A stretch of DNA of 12,320 nucleotides from an uncultured Peptococcaceae bacterium (GTDB taxonomy: Bacteria; Bacillota; Desulfotomaculia; Desulfotomaculales; Desulfocucumaceae): contig CATZDY010000076.1 in NCBI GenBank assembly GCA_958417755.1, forward strand, positions 1-12,320, in the 5' to 3' direction. Under the pieces are notes generated by a model. That model searched no databases. It was not told the DNA's origin and saw only the letters and a program-made list of their open reading frames with translations. Both the position numbers and the translations under genes were made by a program. The number at the start of each line of letters is the position of its first letter. Position 1 is the first letter of the stretch. Below, one piece after another: positions 1 through 6,268 of the stretch.

Positions 1-36
1 TTCTTTCTTTTCTTTCTTTCTTGCCCTCTCTCTTCT

Positions 37-56
37 GTTCAGTTTTCAAGGACCAG
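37..56 (-). promoter_or_regulatory. rRNA-operon leader motif (TTGAAAACTGAAC)
   Basis: The minus strand here reads CTGGTCC then TTGAAAACTGAAC. That string is very common in the leaders and spacers before 16S or 23S rRNA genes of Bacilli and Clostridia, where it belongs to the processing-stalk and antitermination region. It sits 11-30 nt after the predicted start of the strong promoter at 67-150. What follows to the window edge is a purine-rich run of GAGA and GAAA words. Together they suggest that a 16S gene begins soon after the left edge. The motif is read from memory of such leaders, not from an alignment. Confidence 0.65.
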
Positions 57-66
57 TTTTTTGCTG

Positions 67-150
67 CTTGAGTAGTTTATCACTCTTTTTTTGCTTTGTC
101 AACATTTTTTTATGCTTTTTTGATTTTTTTTATCTTTTTTCATCTAAAAG
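67..150 (-). promoter_or_regulatory. Strong stable-RNA (probable rRNA operon) promoter with UP-like element
   Basis: Read on the minus strand, TTGACA lies at 102-97 and TAAACT at 79-74, separated by exactly 17 bp. Upstream (about 103-150) is a nearly pure A-tract region broken by short AT words, which looks like an UP element for the RNA polymerase alpha subunits. A consensus -35, a 17-bp spacer, a slightly weak -10 and an A-rich upstream region are the usual design of Firmicute rRNA and tRNA promoters. Transcription would start near 67 and leave the window at position 1. The target gene is outside, so the rRNA assignment is inferred from this design and from the leader motif at 37-56. Confidence 0.8.
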
Positions 151-228
151 CATTTTATTTCTTTTTTCTTACTCATCATGCGGGTAATTCATACATTTTC
201 CAGCACTCTTTACCGCGCAGGAATTAAT

Positions 229-261
229 ATACCATGTTGTAAAACAAAAATCAACTGGTAT
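229..261 (-). terminator. Imperfect hairpin downstream of yunB
   Basis: ATACCA (229-234) pairs with TGGTAT (256-261), and GTTG (236-239) with CAAC (252-255), with one bulged T and a 12-nt loop. It lies 33 nt past the yunB stop on the downstream side. There is no clear T-run on the minus-strand 3' side, so it is a weak terminator candidate at best. Confidence 0.3.
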
Positions 262-293
262 GTTTTGTAAATCCATCACTTTTTAGCACTGCT

Positions 294-956
294 TTATGGT
301 TCACTGGATTTCACCATACCCCAAGGAAGAATCCCATAGGTATCTGGAACATCTCCCACAATCAAACTATCCACCAGGGGAACTGTGGTGGAAATCTCCG
401 CTTCTCCACTTTTAAAAGGCAAGGCAATCTTTACTTTGGTTGCAAAATCAACGTAAATGCTATGTCTCGTTTGGTTAATCCCCACGCTTTCAAAATTATC
501 TTTTAATTTTACTTGTATATTCCCTATGGGTAGTATGGAAACTTTGATCCCAGGTCCAACATTGGATAAAAAATAGATTCCTGATAATTGACCTACTGGA
601 ATATAAAAATAAGCATCATCCAGATGATCCAAAGATTTTTGTACTGCCAAGGTAATATCTGAGGTAATGGCATTGATTTTTGCTGTATTGGCTTGTAAAA
701 ATACAATTTTTCCTTGTTCATCTTTATGGATAACAACCAAATCATTATAATTAATATTTCCCTTTGTCATTTCTTCCTGTACCACCTGGTTGATGACATT
801 GGTAGCGATGGCCATAGCTTTCACTTGGGCAATTTCATTGATAACAGGTTTTATTGATCTGTCCACATACCATATGCAAAACAAACAAAAAATCAAAACC
901 ATAGCAGCCATGCATTTTAGATTTCGGTTTCTTCGCTTTCTTAACAAGTTTCCCAC
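294..956 (-). CDS. yunB: YunB-family sporulation protein
   Basis: Predicted 220-aa membrane-anchored protein of the YunB family. In Bacillus subtilis YunB belongs to the mother-cell sigma-E regulon and is needed for normal spore formation; its biochemical role is not known. The protein has a short arginine/lysine-rich N-terminus, one membrane helix (about residues 15-32, rich in L, I, F and C) and an extracytoplasmic domain. The stretch VPLVDSLIVGDVPDTYG near the C-terminus is typical of the family. The longest frame opens at a GTG at 1010, but that codon has no Shine-Dalgarno sequence and would leave only about a 10-nt leader from the sigma-E-like promoter. The GTG at 956 has AGAGGAGG (974-967) ten bases upstream, and the shorter N-terminus resembles the Bacillus protein better. 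The gene follows tyrS on the same strand but is separated from it by a terminator. Confidence 0.85.
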   Translation of the reverse strand: MGNLLRKRRNRNLKCMAAMVLIFCLFCIWYVDRSIKPVINEIAQVKAMAIATNVINQVVQEEMTKGNINYNDLVVIHKDEQGKIVFLQANTAKINAITSDITLAVQKSLDHLDDAYFYIPVGQLSGIYFLSNVGPGIKVSILPIGNIQVKLKDNFESVGINQTRHSIYVDFATKVKIALPFKSGEAEISTTVPLVDSLIVGDVPDTYGILPWGMVKSSEP

Positions 957-966
957 TTGCCCAAAG

Positions 967-974
967 CCTCCTCT
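967..974 (-). promoter_or_regulatory. Shine-Dalgarno site deciding the yunB start
   Basis: AGAGGAGG on the minus strand, 10 nt before the GTG at 956. It lies inside the longer open frame that begins at 1010 and is the reason for choosing the internal start. Confidence 0.6.
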
Positions 975-1026
975 TTTCCTGGCAAAACAAATTTCATCAA
1001 TATTATTCACTGTGATTCGTTTTTAT

Positions 1027-1055
1027 AATGTATGCATCTGTCTTTTGATTTTAGA
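1027..1055 (-). promoter_or_regulatory. Candidate sigma-E promoter of yunB
   Basis: On the minus strand CATACATT (1034-1027) fits the sigma-E -10 consensus CATACAnT. A partial -35, TCTAAAAT (1055-1048), lies 13 nt upstream, within the sigma-E spacing range. B. subtilis yunB is sigma-E dependent, so position and sequence agree with the gene. The -35 half is weak. Transcription would start near 1020, after the tyrS terminator. Confidence 0.5.
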
Positions 1056-1057
1056 CA

Positions 1058-1094
1058 AAAAAAGAAACCTTTGCGTAAGCCAGGTTTCTTTTTT
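1058..1094 (-). terminator. Rho-independent terminator of tyrS
   Basis: A perfect 13-bp inverted repeat (1058-1070 with 1082-1094; AAGAAACCT against AGGTTTCTT plus flanking A:T pairs) surrounds an 11-nt loop. On the minus strand it ends in a run of T. It lies about 40 nt past the tyrS stop and separates tyrS from yunB. The T-rich tail on the plus side would also let it act in the other direction. Confidence 0.8.
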
Positions 1095-1135
1095 ATATTT
1101 TGGCAGTATTTTGTACAATCATATCGAAATATTTA

Positions 1136-2350
1136 TTATTTTTCCAAGGAAATTTTGATAAACTTTCGTTTTCCCACTTTGATTACCATACCTTCTTGGG
1201 GCCTTATTTCTATATTGGCATCCTCCACCTTTTCACCATCCAATTTTACCGCGCCTTGTTGAATAAGGCGGCGACCTTCACTGGTACTGGCCACAAGCCC
1301 TGCCTCATGTAATAATTTTGGCAACCAAACCAAGCCTTCTTCCAACCATGCATATACAGGGATTTCATCAGGTAGATCATGTTGTTGAAAGATTTTCTTA
1401 AACTCTTCCTCTGCTGTGTATGCAACATTGGAATCATGATAAAAAGACACAATTTCTCTAGCTAAACGCATTTTCACATCCCTTGGATGAAGTTCCCCAT
1501 TTTGCAAACCATTTTGGATTGCCTGAATTTCTTCTAAAGAAACTGCTGTAACCAATTCAAAATAACGAATCATCAATTCATCTGGCAAGGACATGGTTTT
1601 TCCATACATTTCCCGGGGGGATTCATCAATACCAATATAATTCCCCAGACTTTTGCTCATTTTCTGGACCCCATCCAAACCTTCTATAATAGGCATCATG
1701 ATGGCAATTTGAGGCTCTTGGCCATATTCCTTTTGTAGGGTACGTCCCATAAGCAAGTTAAATTTTTGATCCGTGCCCCCTAATTCAATATCTGGTTTCA
1801 GTTCCACGGAATCATAACCTTGCATCAAAGGATAAAAGAATTCATGAATGCCAATGGGTAAATTCTCTCCATAGCGCTTGGCAAAGTCATCCCTTTCCAA
1901 CATCCTGGCCACAGTATATTTAGAAGCCAATTCAATGACCTGAGAAAAGGTTAAACGCGCCAACCAATGGCTATTAAAAACCAATTTTGTTTTTTGGGGA
2001 TCTAATATTTTAAACATTTGCCTTTCATAGGTACGGGCATTTTCCAGTACTTGCTCTTCTGTCAAGGGCTTTCTGGTTTCCGAACGCCCGGTGGGATCCC
2101 CGATTCTTGCAGTAAAATCTCCTAAAAGTATAACAGCTTGGTGTCCCAGTTCTTGGAATTGTCTTATTTTATGTAATACCACTGTATGTCCCAAATGGAT
2201 ATCAGGCGCTGTGGGATCCAAACCGAGCTTTATGGTCAAAGGCTTGCCGGTAGAAATGGAACGTTTTAATTTTTCCACTAATTCGTCTTCAGGCAATATC
2301 TCAACTGTACCACGTTTTATGATTTCCATTTGTTTTTCTACACTTAACAT
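1136..2350 (-). CDS. tyrS: Tyrosyl-tRNA synthetase
   Basis: Class I aminoacyl-tRNA synthetase of 404 aa that charges tRNA-Tyr with tyrosine in the cytoplasm. The HIGH-type motif is HLGH (residues 52-55) and the KMSKS loop is exact (230-234). The tyrosine-pocket segment YDSVELKPDIELGGTDQKFN runs from about 179 to 198. A C-terminal S4 RNA-binding domain (about 340-400) contains SEGRRLIQQGAVKLDGEKV. The arrangement resembles the TyrZ-like subgroup (TyrS type 2). The open frame extends 26 codons further upstream, but the ATG at 2350 has AAGGGGGGAG eight bases upstream and matches the usual N-terminus. No T-box leader is present: the promoter is only about 40 bp upstream of the start, unlike many Firmicute tyrS genes. 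It is divergent from the PBP gene. Confidence 0.97.
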   Translation of the reverse strand: MLSVEKQMEIIKRGTVEILPEDELVEKLKRSISTGKPLTIKLGLDPTAPDIHLGHTVVLHKIRQFQELGHQAVILLGDFTARIGDPTGRSETRKPLTEEQVLENARTYERQMFKILDPQKTKLVFNSHWLARLTFSQVIELASKYTVARMLERDDFAKRYGENLPIGIHEFFYPLMQGYDSVELKPDIELGGTDQKFNLLMGRTLQKEYGQEPQIAIMMPIIEGLDGVQKMSKSLGNYIGIDESPREMYGKTMSLPDELMIRYFELVTAVSLEEIQAIQNGLQNGELHPRDVKMRLAREIVSFYHDSNVAYTAEEEFKKIFQQHDLPDEIPVYAWLEEGLVWLPKLLHEAGLVASTSEGRRLIQQGAVKLDGEKVEDANIEIRPQEGMVIKVGKRKFIKISLEK

Positions 2351-2358
2351 CACGAATG

Positions 2359-2368
2359 CTCCCCCCTT
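2359..2368 (-). promoter_or_regulatory. G-rich Shine-Dalgarno site of tyrS
   Basis: AAGGGGGGAG on the minus strand, 8 nt before the ATG at 2350. It fixes the tyrS start inside a longer frame. The same 10-mer precedes the small ORF at 11704. Confidence 0.75.
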
Positions 2369-2392
2369 ATCAATACCTGGCAAATTCAATAT

Positions 2393-2421
2393 ATTATACC
2401 AAGGGGTTATCCAAGTGACAA
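2393..2421 (-). promoter_or_regulatory. Housekeeping promoter of tyrS
   Basis: On the minus strand TTGTCA (2421-2416) and a perfect TATAAT (2398-2393) are separated by 17 bp. Transcription would start near 2386 and give a leader of about 35 nt, too short for a T-box riboswitch. Confidence 0.8.
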
Positions 2422-2488
2422 GGCTCAAGGCATTCGATCATCAAAATGACCCAAAACATTGACTTTGTATCGTCATATTGAAATAATA

Positions 2489-2497
2489 TGCTATAAT
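2489..2497 (+). promoter_or_regulatory. Extended -10 promoter of the PBP gene
   Basis: TGCTATAAT (2489-2497) is a perfect extended -10. No good -35 lies 17 bp upstream; TTGACT at 2459 is too distant. Transcription would start near 2504, about 20 nt before the AAGGAGG site at 2525-2531. Confidence 0.6.
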
Positions 2498-2539
2498 ATT
2501 TGAGGATCATTTCAAACAATTGATAAGGAGGACTTCATA

Positions 2540-4759
2540 TTGGCAGGACGCAAAAGGCGTAAAAAGCTAAAGATAGGCCGATTTATTTTGACTTTATTTT
2601 GCCTATTCCTTCTAGCAGGATGCGCAGGTGTTCTAGGGCTGGTGGCAATCAACATTAAGAACTTGCCCGCCTGGGATGAAAGTGCCTTGTTAGCATCAAA
2701 CTCCACCTTGGTATATGATAAAGACGAAACATTGATTGCTAAAATAGGGACAGAAAATAGAGTTCCCATCTCCATATCCGAAATCCCTGAAGATGTACAA
2801 AATGTTTTTATCGCTGCAGAGGACATTCGCTTTTATCAACACAAGGGGATAGATTTACGGGGTATCCTAAGGGCTTTATGGGTGGATTTTACCACTGGGG
2901 AAATGACCCAAGGGGGTAGTACCATTACCCAACAATTGGTGCGTTTTTCCTTATTAACTCAAGAAAAGCAATTAAATCGCAAGATACAAGAAGCACTGCT
3001 TGCTTTACAAGTGGAACGGCATTATGACAAAAAAGAAATCTTACAAATGTATTTAAACAAAATCTATTTTGGTGAAGGAGCCTATGGTATCCAGGCTGCC
3101 TCAGAAACCTATTTTGGCAAAAGTGTAGGGGAACTCACCATTCCGGATGCTGCCCTGTTAGCCACCATTGTAAGGGCTCCCAGTTTATACTCGCCTTTTA
3201 AGGATGAAGCAGCTGCCAAAGAAAGAAGAAATACCATTTTGAATCAAATGGAAGAATATCAATTTATTGATGCCCAAGAGGCAGCAGAGTATAAGGCTGC
3301 GGATCTCAATATTTTAACAGATGCTTCCAATGGAAACCGCTACTTATACCCTTATTTTGTGGATTATGTTACAGAACAATTGATCCAAAAATATGGACCT
3401 GATGTAGTCTATACCCAAGGCTTAAAAGTATATACCACCATTGACCCTAAGATACAAAAAATTGCGGAAAGCGTTATGGCTGATGATCGCAATTTCCCAC
3501 CAGCCACTGGAGGCCAAGAACCCCAGGGAGCTGTGGTGGTATTGGATCCTACCAACGGTCAAATCAGGGCCTTGGTAGGCGGCAGAGAACATACGAACAA
3601 ATTGGGGTGGAACCGAGCCACCATGAAACCAGGCCGCCAGCCCGGGTCTTCTTTTAAACCAGTCATTGCTTATGGCCCGGCCATTGAATTGGCAGGTTTG
3701 GGACCAGCCTCAGTGGTGGAAGATGCTCCGGTTACTTATGGAAATTATACCCCGAAAAATGACAGCGGAACGTATCAAGGAAATGTAACGCTTCGTACGG
3801 CCATTACAAAATCCATCAACACAGTGGCTGTGAAGTTGCTCATGGATTATGTTACCATTCCCAAAGCAGTGGAATTTGCCAGAGGGCTTGGTATTGATAT
3901 TGACACCAGTGTTGTGGGACCCAGCTTGGCCTTAGGGGCTGTGGAAGTAACCCCTCTGCAATTGGCTGCAGCCTACGGGGCCTTTGCCAATAAAGGAATG
4001 TATACAGAACCCACAAGCATCATAAAAGTCGTTACCTCCGACGGCACGGTGGAAGAACATACTCCAGAGCAAAGGCAAGCCATGAAAGAAAGCACCGCCT
4101 TTTTAATCAGTGATATGTTAAAATCAGCTGTTGACCACGGCACTGGTACCAGAGCCCAAATTGGCAGACCCGCGGCAGGTAAAACAGGCACAGCGGATAA
4201 AGGCAAGGATATCTGGTTTGCCGGGTATACGCCCCAATTGGTGGCCACTGTATGGATTGGCTATGATACCCCCAAAGCAATGTCCACCAGTTATGGTGGT
4301 ACTTACTGTGCCCCCATTTGGAAAAAAATCGTGGGGCAAGCATTGGAGGGGGTACCAGTAGAGACTTTTATTGCTCCTGGTAACGTTCGTAAGGTTACCA
4401 TTGACACTGAATCAGGATTACTGGCTGGAGACTTTACCCCAAGTGATAAAAAGGTAACAGATTATTTTGTAGAAGGTACCCAGCCAAAAGAAGCGGATAA
4501 TACCCCCCGGGTTTATGTGGAAATCTGCGCCACCAGCGGTTTATTGGCCACTGAATATTGTCCAGATAAAATTTCCAAACAAGTTCGGGAAAAACCGAAG
4601 GAATACTGTGACATTCATACTGGCCCCAGTGGTGAAATGATTTTACCGCCTGATTTCCAGCCAACCGCTCCAACTCCAGAGGAAAATACGTCTTCAAATG
4701 CTGAGAAACAACAAAATCAGCCAGACCCCAACAGTGGGATGATCATCACCCAGCATTAA
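2540..4759 (+). CDS. Bifunctional class A penicillin-binding protein (PBP1A family)
   Basis: A 739-aa bifunctional peptidoglycan synthase, anchored in the membrane and acting outside it. It polymerises lipid II through its GT51 domain and cross-links stem peptides through its transpeptidase domain. The N-terminus is very basic (residues 3-14) and is followed by a membrane helix (about 15-38). GT51 motifs are EDIRFYQHKG (catalytic E94), QGGSTITQQLVR (125-135) and RKIQE (E151). Transpeptidase motifs are SSFK (nucleophile S370, K373), SIN (425-427) and KTG (548-550). The C-terminal part has cysteines 663, 674 and 690 around the segment SGLLATEYCP, then a P/Q/N-rich low-complexity tail. The start is a TTG with AAGGAGG eight bases upstream. 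The gene stands alone between a promoter and a terminator, divergent from tyrS. LAGC at 25-28 looks like a lipobox but is probably part of the anchor helix. Confidence 0.96.
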   Translation: MAGRKRRKKLKIGRFILTLFCLFLLAGCAGVLGLVAINIKNLPAWDESALLASNSTLVYDKDETLIAKIGTENRVPISISEIPEDVQNVFIAAEDIRFYQHKGIDLRGILRALWVDFTTGEMTQGGSTITQQLVRFSLLTQEKQLNRKIQEALLALQVERHYDKKEILQMYLNKIYFGEGAYGIQAASETYFGKSVGELTIPDAALLATIVRAPSLYSPFKDEAAAKERRNTILNQMEEYQFIDAQEAAEYKAADLNILTDASNGNRYLYPYFVDYVTEQLIQKYGPDVVYTQGLKVYTTIDPKIQKIAESVMADDRNFPPATGGQEPQGAVVVLDPTNGQIRALVGGREHTNKLGWNRATMKPGRQPGSSFKPVIAYGPAIELAGLGPASVVEDAPVTYGNYTPKNDSGTYQGNVTLRTAITKSINTVAVKLLMDYVTIPKAVEFARGLGIDIDTSVVGPSLALGAVEVTPLQLAAAYGAFANKGMYTEPTSIIKVVTSDGTVEEHTPEQRQAMKESTAFLISDMLKSAVDHGTGTRAQIGRPAAGKTGTADKGKDIWFAGYTPQLVATVWIGYDTPKAMSTSYGGTYCAPIWKKIVGQALEGVPVETFIAPGNVRKVTIDTESGLLAGDFTPSDKKVTDYFVEGTQPKEADNTPRVYVEICATSGLLATEYCPDKISKQVREKPKEYCDIHTGPSGEMILPPDFQPTAPTPEENTSSNAEKQQNQPDPNSGMIITQH

Positions 4760-4793
4760 AAAGAGAAACGAAACAACAACAATAAGAATTTAA

Positions 4794-4838
4794 AAAAGTC
4801 CCCCAACTGCTGGATAGAAACACAGCTGGGGGACTTTT
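4794..4838 (+). terminator. Rho-independent terminator of the PBP gene
   Basis: AAAAGTCCCCCA (4794-4805) pairs perfectly with TGGGGGACTTTT (4827-4838), a 12-bp GC-rich stem with a 21-nt loop that can fold further. The downstream T-run is short (four). It ends the PBP transcript about 35 nt past the stop codon. Confidence 0.8.
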
Positions 4839-5087
4839 GCATATAAAAGTGAACAATATGGATGCAAGGGAAAAGACAGAGGAAGAATGAAGAACTGATT
4901 AAACATTAGCCAAGGGCCCAAGTATACGAGAATAAAGAACAATTGAAATAGAAAAATGGTATAAAAATAACTGGGCCAATATAAAGTCCAGCTGGATCAT
5001 GGCACTAAGATATTTTCTATTTTTGTCTATTTTTCTTCGCAGTGCAAACAATGCTTTTTTTTGCTATAAACAACAATATAAAACCTT
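4839..5087. other. Gene-free interval between the PBP and rnpB terminators
   Basis: About 250 bp between two convergent transcription units, AT-rich with no convincing gene. A 33-codon frame on the minus strand (4899-5000) encodes a hydrophobic stretch but has no ribosome binding site. No tRNA, repeat or clear promoter was seen. Confidence 0.6.
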
Positions 5088-5117
5088 AAAAGGCCCATGA
5101 ATGTTCATGAACCTTTT
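5088..5117 (-). terminator. Terminator of rnpB
   Basis: AAAAGG (5088-5093) pairs with CCTTTT (5112-5117), and CATGAA (5096-5101) with TTCATG (5104-5109), leaving two or three mismatched bases between the two helices. On the minus strand it lies 18 nt past the 3' end of RNase P RNA and ends in TTTT. Confidence 0.6.
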
Positions 5118-5134
5118 ATATTGCCTAGAAATGC

Positions 5135-5488
5135 ACTTTAAAAGTCACAGCTGTAAGCGAGATTCTGTTTTGCAAGCAATCATCTATCTAGACAAGCCAT
5201 AACACTATGTTTACAGCTTATCTCCTTCCTAGGAAGGTGCCCCTACCCGTGACCAAGTCACCTATTTGGGTTGCACGCCAATGGAGTTTACCCTTGCACT
5301 CACCAGTCACCTGGTGACATTGTTTCTGTGGCACTTTATGGTTACTCGAAACTCTGCTGAGCTTTTTTCACCGTCGTCAGGTCGCCCTGCCCCGGCTTAC
5401 ACCGGGCATCGTTTTACATTTGCATGTGCGTGTCTCGACTTTCCTCTGTTCATTACTGAACAGCGATTGCTCACCATGCTTTTAAAGT
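5135..5488 (-). ncRNA. rnpB: RNase P RNA
   Basis: Catalytic RNA of ribonuclease P, which removes 5' leaders from pre-tRNAs. On the minus strand the conserved 5' core reads GAGGAAAGTC (5447-5438), and the centre contains AAGTGCCACAGAAA, a hallmark of bacterial RNase P RNA. The 3' core reads ACAGAATCTCGCTTACAG. The two halves form P4: AAG, bulged T, CGAGA (5441-5433) pairs with TCTCGCTT (5162-5155). The ends are set by a perfect 10-bp P1 helix, ACTTTAAAAG (minus, 5488-5479) with CTTTTAAAGT (minus, 5144-5135), giving about 354 nt, a normal length. The exact ends may differ by a few nucleotides. The structural class (A or B) was not determined. A TATAAT promoter lies upstream and a hairpin downstream. 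Confidence 0.95.
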
Positions 5489-5496
5489 ACAAAGAT

Positions 5497-5525
5497 ATTA
5501 TAACGTAAAACATTGAAAAGTACAA
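5497..5525 (-). promoter_or_regulatory. Promoter of rnpB
   Basis: On the minus strand a perfect TATAAT (5502-5497) has TTGTAC (5525-5520) 17 bp upstream. The predicted start near 5490 agrees with the 5' end of the P1 helix at 5488. The -35 is weak. Confidence 0.65.
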
Positions 5526-5548
5526 TCATTGCCCTGGCAAAATCATGT

Positions 5549-6268
5549 TTATCCTGCTAAAAATTCTTTCCTCACCACAGAAGGTTGTTCGCCTAAAGCG
5601 CCTAAATTCTCTCCATTTAGGGTCACTTGTACAACATTGGCTTTACCAACCCAAACAAATACTTTATTTTGTCCTTGGAAATGTTTGCTCTCACCAGCCC
5701 CAAGGGTTCCTGTAAATTGTACATTGCCATCCACTTCTACTTTCATCCAGCTTTCACTATCTGTTACATTTAATGTTATATCCAAGCCCTGTTGCTTCTT
5801 TTTTTCATCTTTTTCTGTAGAAAGCTGACTTTCTCCTGGGGATTGGTTTTGCTGTTGCTCCTGCAAAGCACTTTGTGGCTGTTTTAAAGGAGCTGTATGG
5901 TTACCATTCCCTCCAAAAGCATAAAAAAGCCCCACTACCCCCACACACAAAATTGCAACGCTTGCCAAAGCGATCCACGGCTTTTTCTTTTTTGGCTCTC
6001 TGACTTCAGGGATTACAAACTCTTCCTGTCCTCCTTGATTGGCGTAATGAGCATCATACTGTTCCACAATTTCACGGACATCAAGCCCTAAATACTGGGC
6101 ATAGTTTTTTAAAAATCCCTTGGCATAAACCTTTCCTGGCAATAGCTCAAAATCTTCTTTCTCCAAAGCGTCCAAATATTTTAAACGGATTTTAGTGGCC
6201 TTTTCCGCCTCTTCCAAAGAAATGCCTCTATTTTTTCGGGCTTCCTCCAGCATTTTGCCAATCTCCAA
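5549..6268 (-). CDS. rodZ: RodZ-like cytoskeletal membrane protein (HTH, TM, DUF4115)
   Basis: A 239-aa bitopic membrane protein. RodZ proteins bind MreB through a cytoplasmic helix-turn-helix domain and help organise lateral wall growth. Here the HTH_25 domain spans about residues 2-70 (IGKMLEEARKNRGISLEEAE, then LPGKVYAKGFLKNYAQYLGL). A basic stop (PKKKKP, 92-97), one membrane helix (98-117), a Q/E/K-rich linker (about 125-160) and a C-terminal beta domain of the DUF4115 type (about 161-239, SESWMKVEVDG) follow. The frame opens at a GTG at 6277, but the TTG at 6268 has AGAGG (6281-6277) eight bases upstream and gives the standard N-terminus. It overlaps the end of mnmH by 41 nt, so translation is probably coupled. 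No terminator is visible before the rnpB promoter. Confidence 0.9.
   Translation of the reverse strand: MEIGKMLEEARKNRGISLEEAEKATKIRLKYLDALEKEDFELLPGKVYAKGFLKNYAQYLGLDVREIVEQYDAHYANQGGQEEFVIPEVREPKKKKPWIALASVAILCVGVVGLFYAFGGNGNHTAPLKQPQSALQEQQQNQSPGESQLSTEKDEKKKQQGLDITLNVTDSESWMKVEVDGNVQFTGTLGAGESKHFQGQNKVFVWVGKANVVQVTLNGENLGALGEQPSVVRKEFLAG

Noticed and set aside
790..1158. 122-codon plus-strand frame opposite yunB
   Set aside because: It lies antisense to yunB, runs through the tyrS terminator, and has no ribosome binding site.
4899..5000. 33-codon hydrophobic frame on the minus strand between the PBP and rnpB terminators
   Set aside because: No Shine-Dalgarno sequence before the ATG, no promoter, and hydrophobicity is expected from T-rich DNA.
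5266..5508. 80-codon plus-strand frame
   Set aside because: It is antisense to RNase P RNA, which explains the sequence fully.
5529..5540. Palindrome TTGCCCTGGCAA just after rodZ
   Set aside because: Only five base pairs with a two-base centre and no T-run; too small for a terminator or a convincing operator.
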